64,000 nt of DNA from Paenibacillus piscarius. Lineage in GTDB: Bacteria > Bacillota > Bacilli > Paenibacillales > Paenibacillaceae. Location of the stretch: the NCBI RefSeq assembly GCF_022234545.1, contig NZ_JAIEUI010000014.1:1-64000 (forward strand). Reading direction: 5' to 3'. The notes under the pieces were generated by a model, which did no database searches, was not told the DNA's origin, and saw nothing but the letters and a program-made list of their open reading frames with translations. Made by a program: the position numbers and the translations under genes. Below, piece after piece: positions 27,301 to 35,010 of the stretch. Each line of letters begins with the position of its first letter. The first letter of the stretch is position 1.

Positions 27301-29573
27301 TCGATTTTGACAAAAAGACAGAAGGGGTGCTGCTAAGCGGAGATTATTGGCATGTAAAGGGGCTCGATTTCACCCGCTCAGCTGCCAATACGAAGGGATT
27401 CACGGTTGGCGGTAACCACAACATTGTTGAGAACAGCCGCTTCTATGCTAACGGCGACACCGGCCTGCAAATCAGCCGCACCGACGGAACCGCCAGGGAT
27501 ATCTCAGAATGGCCGTCCTACAATCTAATTCTGAACAGCACCTCCTTCGATAACCGCGATCCGTCTGACAATAATGCAGATGGCTTTGCAGCCAAGCTAA
27601 CCGCCGGCACCGGGAATATCTTCAGAGGATGTCTGGCGCATAATAACATTGACGATGGCTGGGATCTGTATACCAAAGCAGGCTCGGGTGCAATCGGACC
27701 GGTGTTAATTGAGAACAGTGCCGCCTTCAACAACGGGTATTTAACAGACGGAACCGTAGGGGCCGGCGACAAAAACGGATTCAAGCTCGGCGGAGAAGGC
27801 ATTCACGTCGCGCATACCATCCGTAATTCGGTCGCCTTCGGCAACGGTGCCTACGGGTTCACCAGCAACAGTAATCCCGGAGTCATTGCGGTGAACAATA
27901 TCGGCTATAACAACACCCGCGGCAACCTGAGCTTCACCACATATGGTCAGATTACTCCAGACTTCAAGATTGACGGCTTTGTATCCTACCAGTCGGGCAG
28001 TATCGGCAAGGATCAATATCCGGCTTCCTTGGCTGCTGACAATAACTTCATGTACAATGGGATCGCCTCCGTTAACAAGTCAGGCAAGCAGCTGACCGAT
28101 GCTAACTTCGCAAGCCTGCAGCCGGTGACCTCTTATCTGCGGGATGAAGAAGGGAATATCCTCTGGGGGGACTTTCTGAAGTTTATTCCATTTGAGGATC
28201 ACGGACAGGAGCCGGAACCAGAACCGGAGACCCAGCCAGAGCCGCAACCAGAGCCGGAGCCGGAGACCCGGCCGTCACCAAGTCCTTCCGCTGTACCTGT
28301 TCCTTCTGCCACACCTAGACCAACAGCTGTACCTGATACTAGCAATACTAGCAGTTCTGGCACTGGTTCAGCGACCAACGATTCTATTACAACGGTTCTT
28401 TTGCTGGACGGCAGTGTAAGCATTGAGTTACCCGTAAGCCTGAGCACAGGAAAAGCAATAGCCCGGTTAAGCGAATCCGCTCTGCGCCAGATTGTTGCCG
28501 GAGCCAAAGCCGATTCTACGGGTACCAAAGCCCTGCGGATTCAACTCACTGCTGATCCGGCCCAGGCTATGAAGGAAGTAGAATTAAGCCTTCCTGCTGA
28601 GGCATTTCGTTCAGGGGACGCTCCTCTCAGGCTTGAGATCCGTTCTTCCTTAGCGGCTCTCAGATTACCTGACAGGATCTTCACAGCGGAGGCGCTTGAC
28701 GGTGTAAAGACTGTCACTATATCGCTAAGAAGCATTACTCCCGGCGGGCAGCTGCAAGCCAAGCTGGGAGACCGTCCGCTTATCGGGTACGGGCTTCAAC
28801 TGGATGGGGCAGCACTGCAGCCTGACCGGCTGCAATCGGCTATCGAGATCGGAATTCCCCATCCGCCAGCTGTTCCTGCAACAGATAATGCCTATATTGT
28901 TGTGTGGGGTATTCAGGAACAGGGAATCATTCAGCCAGTGATACACGGGAAATACAACGCAGAGAAGCAGCAGGCCATTTTCTCAACAACAGCGGCCTCC
29001 GGCCAGTATGCAGCGGTCTTTCATCACAAGACATTCCAGGATATCGGCTCCGCCCATTGGGCCAAGTCCGCAATCGAAGCACTCGCCTCCAAAGGGATAA
29101 TTCAAGGCCTCTCAGCAACAGAATTCAAACCGGAACAATCCGTTACCCGCGCAGAATTTGCAATACTCTTAGTCCGGGGAATGGAGCATACGGCGTCAGA
29201 GGGGCCCGGCTTCACGGATGTGTCACCAGGGGATTATTATTACAAGGAGCTTATGACTGCCCGGAAGCTCGGCCTCATTACAGGTCTGCCGGGGGGCCTC
29301 TTCCAGCCGAATGTACCGGTATCCAGGCAAGAAATGTTCGTTATGACAGCTAGAGCATTGCGGGCAGCAGGGGGCGTGAATCCGGGGCAGAATACTTCTT
29401 CTGTATTAAAAGGCTTTGCGGATCACAGCCAAGTTTCCGGTTATGCTGCAGATGATATCGCCGTTATGGCGGCGGCAGGTCTGATTAAGGGGAATGGGCA
29501 GCAGCTCATGCCCGCTGCATCCGCGACACGGGCCGAAGCAGCTATGCTGATCTATCGGATGCTTCAACTATAA
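24387..29573 (+). CDS. Giant S-layer-anchored polysaccharide lyase (PL9-type pectate lyase) with Ig-like domains and SLH repeats
   Basis: Secreted surface enzyme of 1728 aa. GTG start at 24387 follows AAAGGAGAGG. Signal peptide ~1-32; two similar carbohydrate-binding-like regions (~33-230 and ~570-780, each with SFGLMLRD or SFGIMARD); four Big3-type Ig repeats between them (~235-560); a right-handed beta-helix (~890-1260) with PL9 hallmarks NADGFAAKLTAGTGNIFRG, DDGWDLYTKAG and NGFKLGGEGI, probably supplying the Ca-binding Asp and catalytic Lys; a Pro/Glu linker (~1270-1320); and three SLH motifs (~1550-1728) for wall anchoring. Predicted substrate is pectate or a related polyuronide. Confidence 0.92.
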   Translation: MKKLQRLLAMFVIVTLLFPSLPISLSAEAAENSGLAEPGPWTFSAFGGNTSPGKNPEPVIENPATVTLTTYGGKISGTDEGLSFYYRELPAGTNFELRARATVIAFNSNSSVSTPNQKSFGLMLRDTVNPHGSSSTTTSNYAAAGALDLAMKGFYKKTAQVKLNPFAGLSAPAAGEIYDLSLRSSGDTYLLSVNGQTEVVNLEDTFTDTVFAGIYVARDATVTFSELELQIDSKQVTSLSADTAGMTKTSYLVGEPLDLTGLIVKAVFSDHSEAALSSEEYIVTGFDSSKPGENSIQIHYNGASVSIPLHIIPLTLSSLSVKYEPVQTVYYPGDSFDPQGLVVAAHYNNGYLIKELADDLYTLSINGQPVTDQLPYTFAEPGAYEVLIASTETPSVTTALQLEVIDAALTELEIRHMPKHTVYYIGDTLQLEGLSLYAHYSDHTEVRLAKNEYTVSPLDTLTPGEKDIKLTHKGLTASFTVKVRIKELTGIEVTGYPRTTFFVNEPFDSSGLVVSKVYDNADREVLGGFTLDHSAFDNRMAGVYPVQIIPDDSSIQPISYTVTVKEKTTPVWHSITFGQSTSAANNKVVSQDDGTLRVIALEGGGKVTEDHDGITFYYTELNALEDNFVLSADIGVLDYAKNPYDGQESFGIMARDSIGTPGTSSVFASNIAAIGGYSGGTRSALGTQLFVRSGIEKPDGTGSKGIQTIMLKNERPAPANTAPAAPYRLTLSKTNSGFAGRLNAEGEAIHFTPDILSVQDSTMYVGFYAARLATIDIRNIELTVTSAATDAPKVEPPAAPVTPDLSILSRSKTSTPGYEVMLRPNVNGTVTVKQGSRIIAQDIAATADTRLAIPAVLSGQGDTNFSVVFWPEDTQYLTSYDTIVRNFTVNMNSYGDGEEIYVSPAGTSAGDGTMALPLDLDTAIDYVKPGQHIIMLDGHYVRKSPLVIQKYNNGTEAARKVLEAAPGARPVIDFDKKTEGVLLSGDYWHVKGLDFTRSAANTKGFTVGGNHNIVENSRFYANGDTGLQISRTDGTARDISEWPSYNLILNSTSFDNRDPSDNNADGFAAKLTAGTGNIFRGCLAHNNIDDGWDLYTKAGSGAIGPVLIENSAAFNNGYLTDGTVGAGDKNGFKLGGEGIHVAHTIRNSVAFGNGAYGFTSNSNPGVIAVNNIGYNNTRGNLSFTTYGQITPDFKIDGFVSYQSGSIGKDQYPASLAADNNFMYNGIASVNKSGKQLTDANFASLQPVTSYLRDEEGNILWGDFLKFIPFEDHGQEPEPEPETQPEPQPEPEPETRPSPSPSAVPVPSATPRPTAVPDTSNTSSSGTGSATNDSITTVLLLDGSVSIELPVSLSTGKAIARLSESALRQIVAGAKADSTGTKALRIQLTADPAQAMKEVELSLPAEAFRSGDAPLRLEIRSSLAALRLPDRIFTAEALDGVKTVTISLRSITPGGQLQAKLGDRPLIGYGLQLDGAALQPDRLQSAIEIGIPHPPAVPATDNAYIVVWGIQEQGIIQPVIHGKYNAEKQQAIFSTTAASGQYAAVFHHKTFQDIGSAHWAKSAIEALASKGIIQGLSATEFKPEQSVTRAEFAILLVRGMEHTASEGPGFTDVSPGDYYYKELMTARKLGLITGLPGGLFQPNVPVSRQEMFVMTARALRAAGGVNPGQNTSSVLKGFADHSQVSGYAADDIAVMAAAGLIKGNGQQLMPAASATRAEAAMLIYRMLQL

Positions 29574-29609
29574 TTCGGAGCTGAATATATTCAGCCCTTT
29601 CGGGCAAAA

Positions 29610-29660
29610 GGGCGGCTGTCCCAAAATCCAAAAAATGGTTGCTTGGGACAGCCCCCGCCC
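29610..29660. terminator. Hairpin after the lyase gene
   Basis: GGGCGGCTGTCCCA / TGGGACAGCCCCCGCCC stem with a 20-nt loop, between convergent genes. A smaller hairpin GCTGAATATATTCAGC lies at 29579-29594. The core resembles the hairpin at 9901-9936. Confidence 0.6.
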
Positions 29661-29679
29661 GAATCTATGAAAGCCCTGT

Positions 29680-30219
29680 CTACAAATGCAGTGCCTTATA
29701 CTCATCCTCCAGAATCGAATATTGGTAGGAGTCCATCCACTTCTCTTTATGGTACATATGTCCCCGCAGATGACCTTCGTAGATCATGCCAAGCTTCTGC
29801 ATTACCCGGGCCGAACCGATATTCTCCGGGCGGCAGGTGGCATAGATCCGGTGCAGCCCAAGCGTATGGAAGCCCAAGTCCAGCAGCACAGCGGCAGCCT
29901 CACTCGCATAGCCCTGCCCCCAGTACAACCGATTGAAGCAGTAGCCGATCTCCCCCTGCCCTGTTCCGGTGATGTGCAGACCGCAGCCGCCGATCAGCCG
30001 CTCGCTATCTTTCAGAACCACCGCGTACTCGAAGCCCTGGCGCGGCTCCTCCTGCTGCAAATCCAGTGTATGGCGGATATATTCACGGGTATCCTCCAGT
30101 GAATTCGGCCCCCATATCGAATGTGTCACTACAGCCGGATCGGACGCATACTCATGTACCTGCTCTACATCCTCTGGAGTGAACTCTCTAATCACCAGTC
30201 GTGCGGTTTCAAATTCCAT
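29680..30219 (-). CDS. GNAT N-acetyltransferase, RimJ/RimL type
   Basis: Acetyl-CoA-dependent acetyltransferase of 179 aa, target unknown. It shows the RimJ/L pattern: TARLVIREFTPEDVEQV at the N-terminus, GEIGYCFNRLYWGQGYASEAAAVLL (motif A) and HRIYATCRPENIGSARVMQKLGM (motif B). ATG 30219 is preferred with GAGGGG at proper distance; the ATG two codons upstream sits directly on that RBS. Downstream neighbour of a DinB-family gene on the same strand. Confidence 0.87.
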   Translation of the reverse strand: MEFETARLVIREFTPEDVEQVHEYASDPAVVTHSIWGPNSLEDTREYIRHTLDLQQEEPRQGFEYAVVLKDSERLIGGCGLHITGTGQGEIGYCFNRLYWGQGYASEAAAVLLDLGFHTLGLHRIYATCRPENIGSARVMQKLGMIYEGHLRGHMYHKEKWMDSYQYSILEDEYKALHL

Positions 30220-30251
30220 GTCCATTCCCCTCTCTGCCTCTATCTCTATCT

Positions 30252-30731
30252 CTATTTCTCAAACAATCCTCTGCCGATCAGGTTCGCCGTCACCGGCCGC
30301 TGGCCAATCTCCCGTGCCCATACCGAGAGCTGGCCGACATGGTGGATCTCATGAGCGATCACATGCCGCATCACTTCCCCGTAGGGGTGGGGCTCGCGCT
30401 CCCCTTCATCTGTAATATCAACCATAATCCGGTCCTCCAGCTCCTCCGACCAGCCATATACAAACGGGGCTAGCTCTGCATGACAACGGGCAGAGAAATC
30501 CTGCACCAGCTCCAGGCTGGCTACTTCCTCGAACGCTGGAATGTCAATGTCCCTCTCCTGAATGCCGCCGCAGATCCAACCGTATTCAACCGCTACAATG
30601 TGATACAACGTGGGCAGGATATAGCCTAAGCCCCCGGTGCGCTGCTTCACCAGCTCTTCCTTATCCACCCTGCTGCACCAGTCGAACCAGTCCTTGCGCA
30701 CTTGCCAGTTATACTCGAATAGCTTCTGCAT
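30252..30731 (-). CDS. DinB-family metal-binding protein
   Basis: Four-helix-bundle protein of 159 aa in the DinB/YfiT-like superfamily, whose members are often metal-dependent thiol (e.g. bacillithiol) transferases. The three-His metal site is visible: His in LPTLYHIVAVEYGW and the pair in RHVIAHEIHHVGQLSVWARE. Start follows GGAGACC. It precedes the RimL-type gene on the same strand with a ~30-bp gap. Substrate unknown. Confidence 0.85.
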   Translation of the reverse strand: MQKLFEYNWQVRKDWFDWCSRVDKEELVKQRTGGLGYILPTLYHIVAVEYGWICGGIQERDIDIPAFEEVASLELVQDFSARCHAELAPFVYGWSEELEDRIMVDITDEGEREPHPYGEVMRHVIAHEIHHVGQLSVWAREIGQRPVTANLIGRGLFEK

Positions 30732-30796
30732 CCGCGGTCTCCATTCTCCATATATTCCCTTACATCATGCTTGTGTCACACTTTAACACAAACCGA

Positions 30797-30833
30797 ACAG
30801 GCCCGCTACCGCTAATTGCGGCAACGAGCCTGT
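30797..30833 (-). terminator. Probable terminator of the GntR-metNIQ operon
   Basis: ACAGGC / GCCTGT outer stem with inner CCGC / GCGG, 20 bp after the VOC gene stop. The T-tract is weak. Confidence 0.5.
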
Positions 30834-30853
30834 CCCCTATGCTTGTCCGGCAT

Positions 30854-31627
30854 TTATTCAAACACGTACTCGCCTTCGCCAACCGTCAGCGTCTGTCCCT
30901 TCAGCTGAGGGGAATCCGTACCGAACACGATCCGGCTGAGCCGGTTCTCTCCGCCTGGCGTGAAGTCAAACATCTGGTCTCCGGCCTTAAGGCTGTAGCT
31001 GCCGTCCAAACCATTCGCAGGCCCGCTCACTGGAAGACCGAACAGCTGACTCCAGTGGCTGGCGGCAGCCGCCGGATCACTGACCCGGAACACTGCACTT
31101 GCCATCTCCACCTTCCCTGCAGGGTGGGGGCGGTTGATCCCGGCACTGTTCAGACTGTCCAGCCGCTGCTCATCCCGCTCGTTCCACTGAATAATGAACG
31201 GATAAGGCAGTCCCTGGAAGTCACCGTCAATCGTCATCATCCGCCACTCAATCAACCGGCCCAGGTTATCCAGACGGCGGCCGTCAATAATCGGGGACAA
31301 TAACAAGCCCGCCTGTCTCAGCTGTGCTTCCACGGCTTCAATATCATCCGTCCGCAGCACCACCCGGCTAAGCACCTCATGCTCCGGCAAAAGCGTCACG
31401 GCATCTCTCACCACCACATTGTGCTTGGTTGCCCGTGCCAGCTCCAGATTCTCGATACCCAGGAATTCGAGATACGTCAGTCCGAAATAGCTAAGTGCGT
31501 TATAAGTTCCCCATTCCTTATGCGACCCGCCCCGGAAGGCCGTCAGGCCGTGCTCCGCGAAGAGCTTCACTGGCTGGTCCAGATCATTGACATAATGCAC
31601 CAGATGATCCCATTTAAGCAGGCTCAT
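30854..31627 (-). CDS. VOC-superfamily (glyoxalase-like) protein
   Basis: Protein of 257 aa with two glyoxalase/bleomycin-resistance-like modules: KWDHLVHYVNDLDQPVKLFAEHG at the N-terminus and a second starting near VEMASAVFRVSDPAAAASHWSQLFGLPV. The segment GGSHKEWGTYNALSYFGLTYLEFLGIE resembles the Glyoxalase_3-type domain. Reaction unknown; such proteins can be metal-dependent isomerases, dioxygenases or lyases. The start ATG overlaps the stop of the ProC-like gene by one base (TAATG), so it is the last gene of the operon. Confidence 0.8.
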   Translation of the reverse strand: MSLLKWDHLVHYVNDLDQPVKLFAEHGLTAFRGGSHKEWGTYNALSYFGLTYLEFLGIENLELARATKHNVVVRDAVTLLPEHEVLSRVVLRTDDIEAVEAQLRQAGLLLSPIIDGRRLDNLGRLIEWRMMTIDGDFQGLPYPFIIQWNERDEQRLDSLNSAGINRPHPAGKVEMASAVFRVSDPAAAASHWSQLFGLPVSGPANGLDGSYSLKAGDQMFDFTPGGENRLSRIVFGTDSPQLKGQTLTVGEGEYVFE

Positions 31628-32436
31628 TATTTCTTCACTCCCAGCTCTGTCGTCCGCTTCACAGCCGCCAGTACGCTCCGCTGCAATCCGGCCGCGAAAT
31701 CACTGTTGTTCAGCTCGTATAGCCCGTGCATTCCAACCCCGCCCGGGGAGTTGTTGATGTCCAGCAGCTGCCGCGGATGCAGTCCGGTCTGCTCCAGCAT
31801 CGCCACAGCCCCCCGCATATTCTCTAGCGCCACCTTCCAGGCCTGCTCACGCGGCAGTCCGGCCAGGACCCCGGCATCCGTGAACGACTCAATGAAATAA
31901 TAGATATAGTTCGGTCCGGCTACCCCGAAGCCGGTGAAGATATCAATATAGGACTCTTCCAGCACCTGTACCTTGCCGAAGCCCAGCAGGAACGGTTCCA
32001 CCTGCTCCAGAGAGGCGGCTGCATTCAGCGCTACACCGCTGTATCCGTAGCCGGTATCCGTCAGGGTATTCGGAATCACCCGGACAATCGGGCGCCCCGC
32101 TCCGAAATAATCCCCCAGCTGGGCAATGGTAACCCCGGCGACAATAGATATAATGACAGCAGCCGGTGCAGCATATTCCCGGACCTGTGCTCCAAGCGCA
32201 GCCAGATCATCCTGCGGCCGGACAGCAATCACAATCAGTTCTGCGGCGGAGAGAGCTTCTTGCTGCTCGCTCTCCGTATCTACATTGTATTTGGTCTTTA
32301 GCAGTTCAAGCCGTCCCTGATGAATATCGGCTACACTGATCTGACCGGCAGCCAGCGTACCGCCTGCCAGGCAGGCCCGGATGATCGCTTCCGCCATCTG
32401 CCCGCCGCCGATGAAATGAATTTTGCCTTTTGACAC
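31627..32436 (-). CDS. Divergent pyrroline-5-carboxylate reductase-like (ProC family) enzyme
   Basis: NAD(P)H-dependent imine reductase fold, 269 aa. Rossmann motif FIGGGQMAEAI, the VRVIPNT motif and a P5CR-like helical dimer domain (GPNYIYYFIESFTDAGVLAGLPREQAW) place it in the ProC family. The segment that is normally SPGGTT in ProC, lining the substrate site, reads NNSPGGVGMHGL, so the usual Thr pair is missing. The substrate may be another imine rather than pyrroline-5-carboxylate. GTG 32436 is preferred because GGGAGTG lies upstream; a GTG three codons earlier overlaps the RBS. Cotranscribed with a MetNIQ importer. Confidence 0.8.
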   Translation of the reverse strand: MSKGKIHFIGGGQMAEAIIRACLAGGTLAAGQISVADIHQGRLELLKTKYNVDTESEQQEALSAAELIVIAVRPQDDLAALGAQVREYAAPAAVIISIVAGVTIAQLGDYFGAGRPIVRVIPNTLTDTGYGYSGVALNAAASLEQVEPFLLGFGKVQVLEESYIDIFTGFGVAGPNYIYYFIESFTDAGVLAGLPREQAWKVALENMRGAVAMLEQTGLHPRQLLDINNSPGGVGMHGLYELNNSDFAAGLQRSVLAAVKRTTELGVKK

Positions 32437-32457
32437 GTCCGTCACTCCCTGATTAGA

Positions 32458-33291
32458 TTAGTTATTGGCCCAGGCTTCCGGCATAATGAACCCGGCGTAT
32501 TTCTCCTGTCCCAGGATGTATTCCTCGAACTCTTTCGATTCATAAGCAGCCTTCAGATCCTTGGCCCACTGGGTATCCTGGTCCTTCTTGTTCACCGATA
32601 CGATGATTCTGTGCTGCATCGGCGTATTCTCAATCTTCAGCGCATCCGTAATCTTGCGGTCAGGGGCATTCGCGATATAATTCCCGTTCACCACACCGTA
32701 GTCCACGTCCTGCAGTGAGACCAGAATCTGCGCCGGATCGAGCACCTTAAGGTCAATCTTGAACTTGTCCGGCTCCACGCTGTTCACATTGAAGTCCGCT
32801 ACTCCGGCACCCTCTTTGATCTTGACCCAGCCCAGCTCCTCCAGAATCCGCAGCGCGCGCTCCTGATTGACCGGGTCGTTCGGAATGGCCACGGTAGTGC
32901 CGTCCTTCACATCGTCAAGCGTCGTATGATTAACCGAGTACAATCCCTGCGGCGCGCCCGGCACGTAAGCAATCCCCACCATATCGCCGCCGATCTCCTT
33001 ATTGATCGCTTCCATGTAGGCTGTACTCTGGAAGATACTCGCGTCAATCGAGCCTTCCTTCATGGCCGGGTTGACCTGCATATTCTGCGAGAAGGTTTTG
33101 ATATCTACAGTATAACCCTTTCCTTCCAGAATCGGGAGGATCGATTGCCGGAACTGCTCCTCATACGTGCCCACACCGAATCCTACGGTAATCTCTTTCT
33201 TATCCCCGGAGCTTGCCGCCTCCTTGTTATTGCCGCAGGCTGCCAGCACCGCCATCGAACTAATCAGTAGAATTGCCAGTAATTTTTTCAT
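32458..33291 (-). CDS. metQ: MetQ/NlpA-family substrate-binding lipoprotein (system 1)
   Basis: Substrate receptor of a methionine-type ABC importer, 277 aa. Lipoprotein signal MKKLLAILLISSMAVLAAC has the lipobox LAAC for lipid attachment at Cys. The NlpA/MetQ core is visible (TVGFGVGTYEEQFRQSI, VNPAMKEGSIDASIFQS, GTTVAIPNDPVNQERALRIL). ATG 33291 has AGGGG at suitable distance. Encoded after the methyltransferase-like gene and separated from metN and metI by it. The ligand is probably an amino acid or derivative; methionine itself is uncertain given the catabolic neighbours. Confidence 0.9.
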   Translation of the reverse strand: MKKLLAILLISSMAVLAACGNNKEAASSGDKKEITVGFGVGTYEEQFRQSILPILEGKGYTVDIKTFSQNMQVNPAMKEGSIDASIFQSTAYMEAINKEIGGDMVGIAYVPGAPQGLYSVNHTTLDDVKDGTTVAIPNDPVNQERALRILEELGWVKIKEGAGVADFNVNSVEPDKFKIDLKVLDPAQILVSLQDVDYGVVNGNYIANAPDRKITDALKIENTPMQHRIIVSVNKKDQDTQWAKDLKAAYESKEFEEYILGQEKYAGFIMPEAWANN

Positions 33292-33303
33292 CAATCTCAT
33301 CCC

Positions 33304-34323
33304 CTATCCTAATACTGTGTTTTTAAAATGTAATAGTGCCTCGTCTGTAACCGTCAGCGGAATAGCGCAGTTGGGTGACAGAATAAACGGCTGATTCTTC
33401 ATCTGGTCCAGAGCTGCCTTTGCCTGCTGTTCAATCTGCTCCACATGATTGCCCGCGAACAGTCCGTGATCCACTCCGCCCACCTTCGTGGCCTTGAGCT
33501 CTGCGTCCAGCCCGGGGTTCCCCTCGGCCTCTGTATCCCAGCTGATCCCGTCAATGCGGTAATCATTGAACTTCTCAGGCTGGGCATGGGCCCCGCAGGT
33601 ATGTAGAATATTCTTGCCGTAGCTTGCCGCCTCCAGGACGATAGAGTCATAGGGTCTGGACAGCTCATCGAACTTCGCGGCATCGAACAAGCCCGGGTGG
33701 GCGGTGCCGGTCACGGCGTAGAACAAGCCATCGGCTCCTGCCTGCTTCAGCTCCTGCACATAGTCAGCCAAGGTCAAGGCGATCACATGCAGCGCATGAT
33801 GGGCTGCCGCCCGGTGTTCCGTGAACAGCGATTCCAGTGTCACCGGCTGCTCAATCCCGAAGACGGTCTTGGTCACATAAGCGGAGCGCCCCACGATGAA
33901 CAGCAGCACAGTCAGCGGTGAGAACACGGTCTGGATCAGCGGCGTATCCGGCAGGCCCTGGCGGATTTTCTTTACCGCGTCCAGATGCTCCAGCAGCGAA
34001 GCAGTCTGGCCCGCTTTTTTCACCTCAAGGTCCCAGAGATTCGCGGCGGCCGGAACTGCCGTAGTCAGTTGTCTCGGAAACACCGTCTGATAATCCGCGA
34101 AGTCGTACTGATTCCCCCAGGCCTCCGCGAGATAGGTCGCTCTCGGGTTGATTTTGACCCAGTCCCAGTCATAGGTCTTCGTGAACGAAATGGTTGATTC
34201 CGCAAGATCGTCCGCGTTCTGCTCCTTGTCTATAAAGTGACGCCATCCGCTAATGATCGGCCGGTCTGCGAGCTCCCCGGATAATATCGCCTGAAAACGG
34301 TCCTGCTTGCTCCATATACTCAT
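33304..34323 (-). CDS. UroD/MetE-superfamily zinc methyltransferase-like protein
   Basis: TIM-barrel protein of 339 aa in the uroporphyrinogen decarboxylase family (PF01208-like). It is unlikely to be HemE. NILHTCGAH near residue 240 and SPNCAIPLTV near 320 form the H-x-C...C pattern that binds zinc in the methylcobamide:CoM/thiol methyltransferases (MtaA/CmuA type) of this superfamily. A role in transferring or removing a methyl group from a thiol substrate is inferred. RBS AAGGAGATAG precedes the ATG. It lies inside a MetNIQ operon, between metI and metQ. Confidence 0.8.
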   Translation of the reverse strand: MSIWSKQDRFQAILSGELADRPIISGWRHFIDKEQNADDLAESTISFTKTYDWDWVKINPRATYLAEAWGNQYDFADYQTVFPRQLTTAVPAAANLWDLEVKKAGQTASLLEHLDAVKKIRQGLPDTPLIQTVFSPLTVLLFIVGRSAYVTKTVFGIEQPVTLESLFTEHRAAAHHALHVIALTLADYVQELKQAGADGLFYAVTGTAHPGLFDAAKFDELSRPYDSIVLEAASYGKNILHTCGAHAQPEKFNDYRIDGISWDTEAEGNPGLDAELKATKVGGVDHGLFAGNHVEQIEQQAKAALDQMKNQPFILSPNCAIPLTVTDEALLHFKNTVLG

Positions 34324-34350
34324 CTGCCTATCTCCTTTGTCTCGTAATCT

Positions 34351-35010
34351 CTAGTAACGGCGGATCTTGCGCGCCAATGTGTTACCCAGGGACTGAATGC
34401 CCTGCACCAGAATAATCAGAATAATGACTGTCGCGAACATGACCACCTCGTCAAAACGCTGATACCCGTATACGATTGCCAAGTCGCCGACCCCTCCGCC
34501 GCCTACTGCCCCGGCCATGGCCGTAGCCCCGATCAGCCCGATCGTTGCTGTAGTCAGCGAGAGAATTAACGAGCCCACCGCCTCCGGCAGCAGAAAATAC
34601 CAGATCACCTGCAACGGAGTTGCACCCATCGCTTCCGCAGCTTCGAGAATGCCCGGATTCACTTCCAGCAGCGAATTCTCAACCAGCCGTGCGATATAAG
34701 GTGCAATATAGATAATCAGCGGAACAATGGCCGCACTGGTCCCAATCGATGTATGGACAATCGCCCTTGTTAGCGGAATAATTGCAAACAGCAGAATAAT
34801 GAACGGAACCGAACGGATGACGTTAATTAATGGATTCAGTAAAGTGTACAGCCACTTGCTCTCCAGGACGCCGCCCGGACGGGTGATGACCAGCAGGATG
34901 CCCAGCGGAATCCCCAGCAGCGAGCCGATGAACAGCGACACCCCGACCATCTGAATTGTTTCAATAATTGCCTTCAGGAATTGCTCACTTGTGATTGATG
35001 TCGAGAACAT
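34351..35010 (-). CDS. metI: Methionine-type ABC transporter permease MetI (system 1)
   Basis: Integral membrane permease of 219 aa with five to six helices. The cytoplasmic EAA loop (ILEAAEAMGATPLQVIWYFLLPEA) contacts the MetN ATPase. The start overlaps the 3' end of metN by 26 bp, a sign of coupled translation. Followed by the UroD-like gene. Confidence 0.93.
   Translation of the reverse strand: MFSTSITSEQFLKAIIETIQMVGVSLFIGSLLGIPLGILLVITRPGGVLESKWLYTLLNPLINVIRSVPFIILLFAIIPLTRAIVHTSIGTSAAIVPLIIYIAPYIARLVENSLLEVNPGILEAAEAMGATPLQVIWYFLLPEAVGSLILSLTTATIGLIGATAMAGAVGGGGVGDLAIVYGYQRFDEVVMFATVIILIILVQGIQSLGNTLARKIRRY

Noticed and set aside
33304-34323. Heme-pathway uroporphyrinogen decarboxylase HemE
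   Set aside because: Zinc-type HxC...C motif and MetNIQ operon context point to a methyltransferase-like relative, not HemE.
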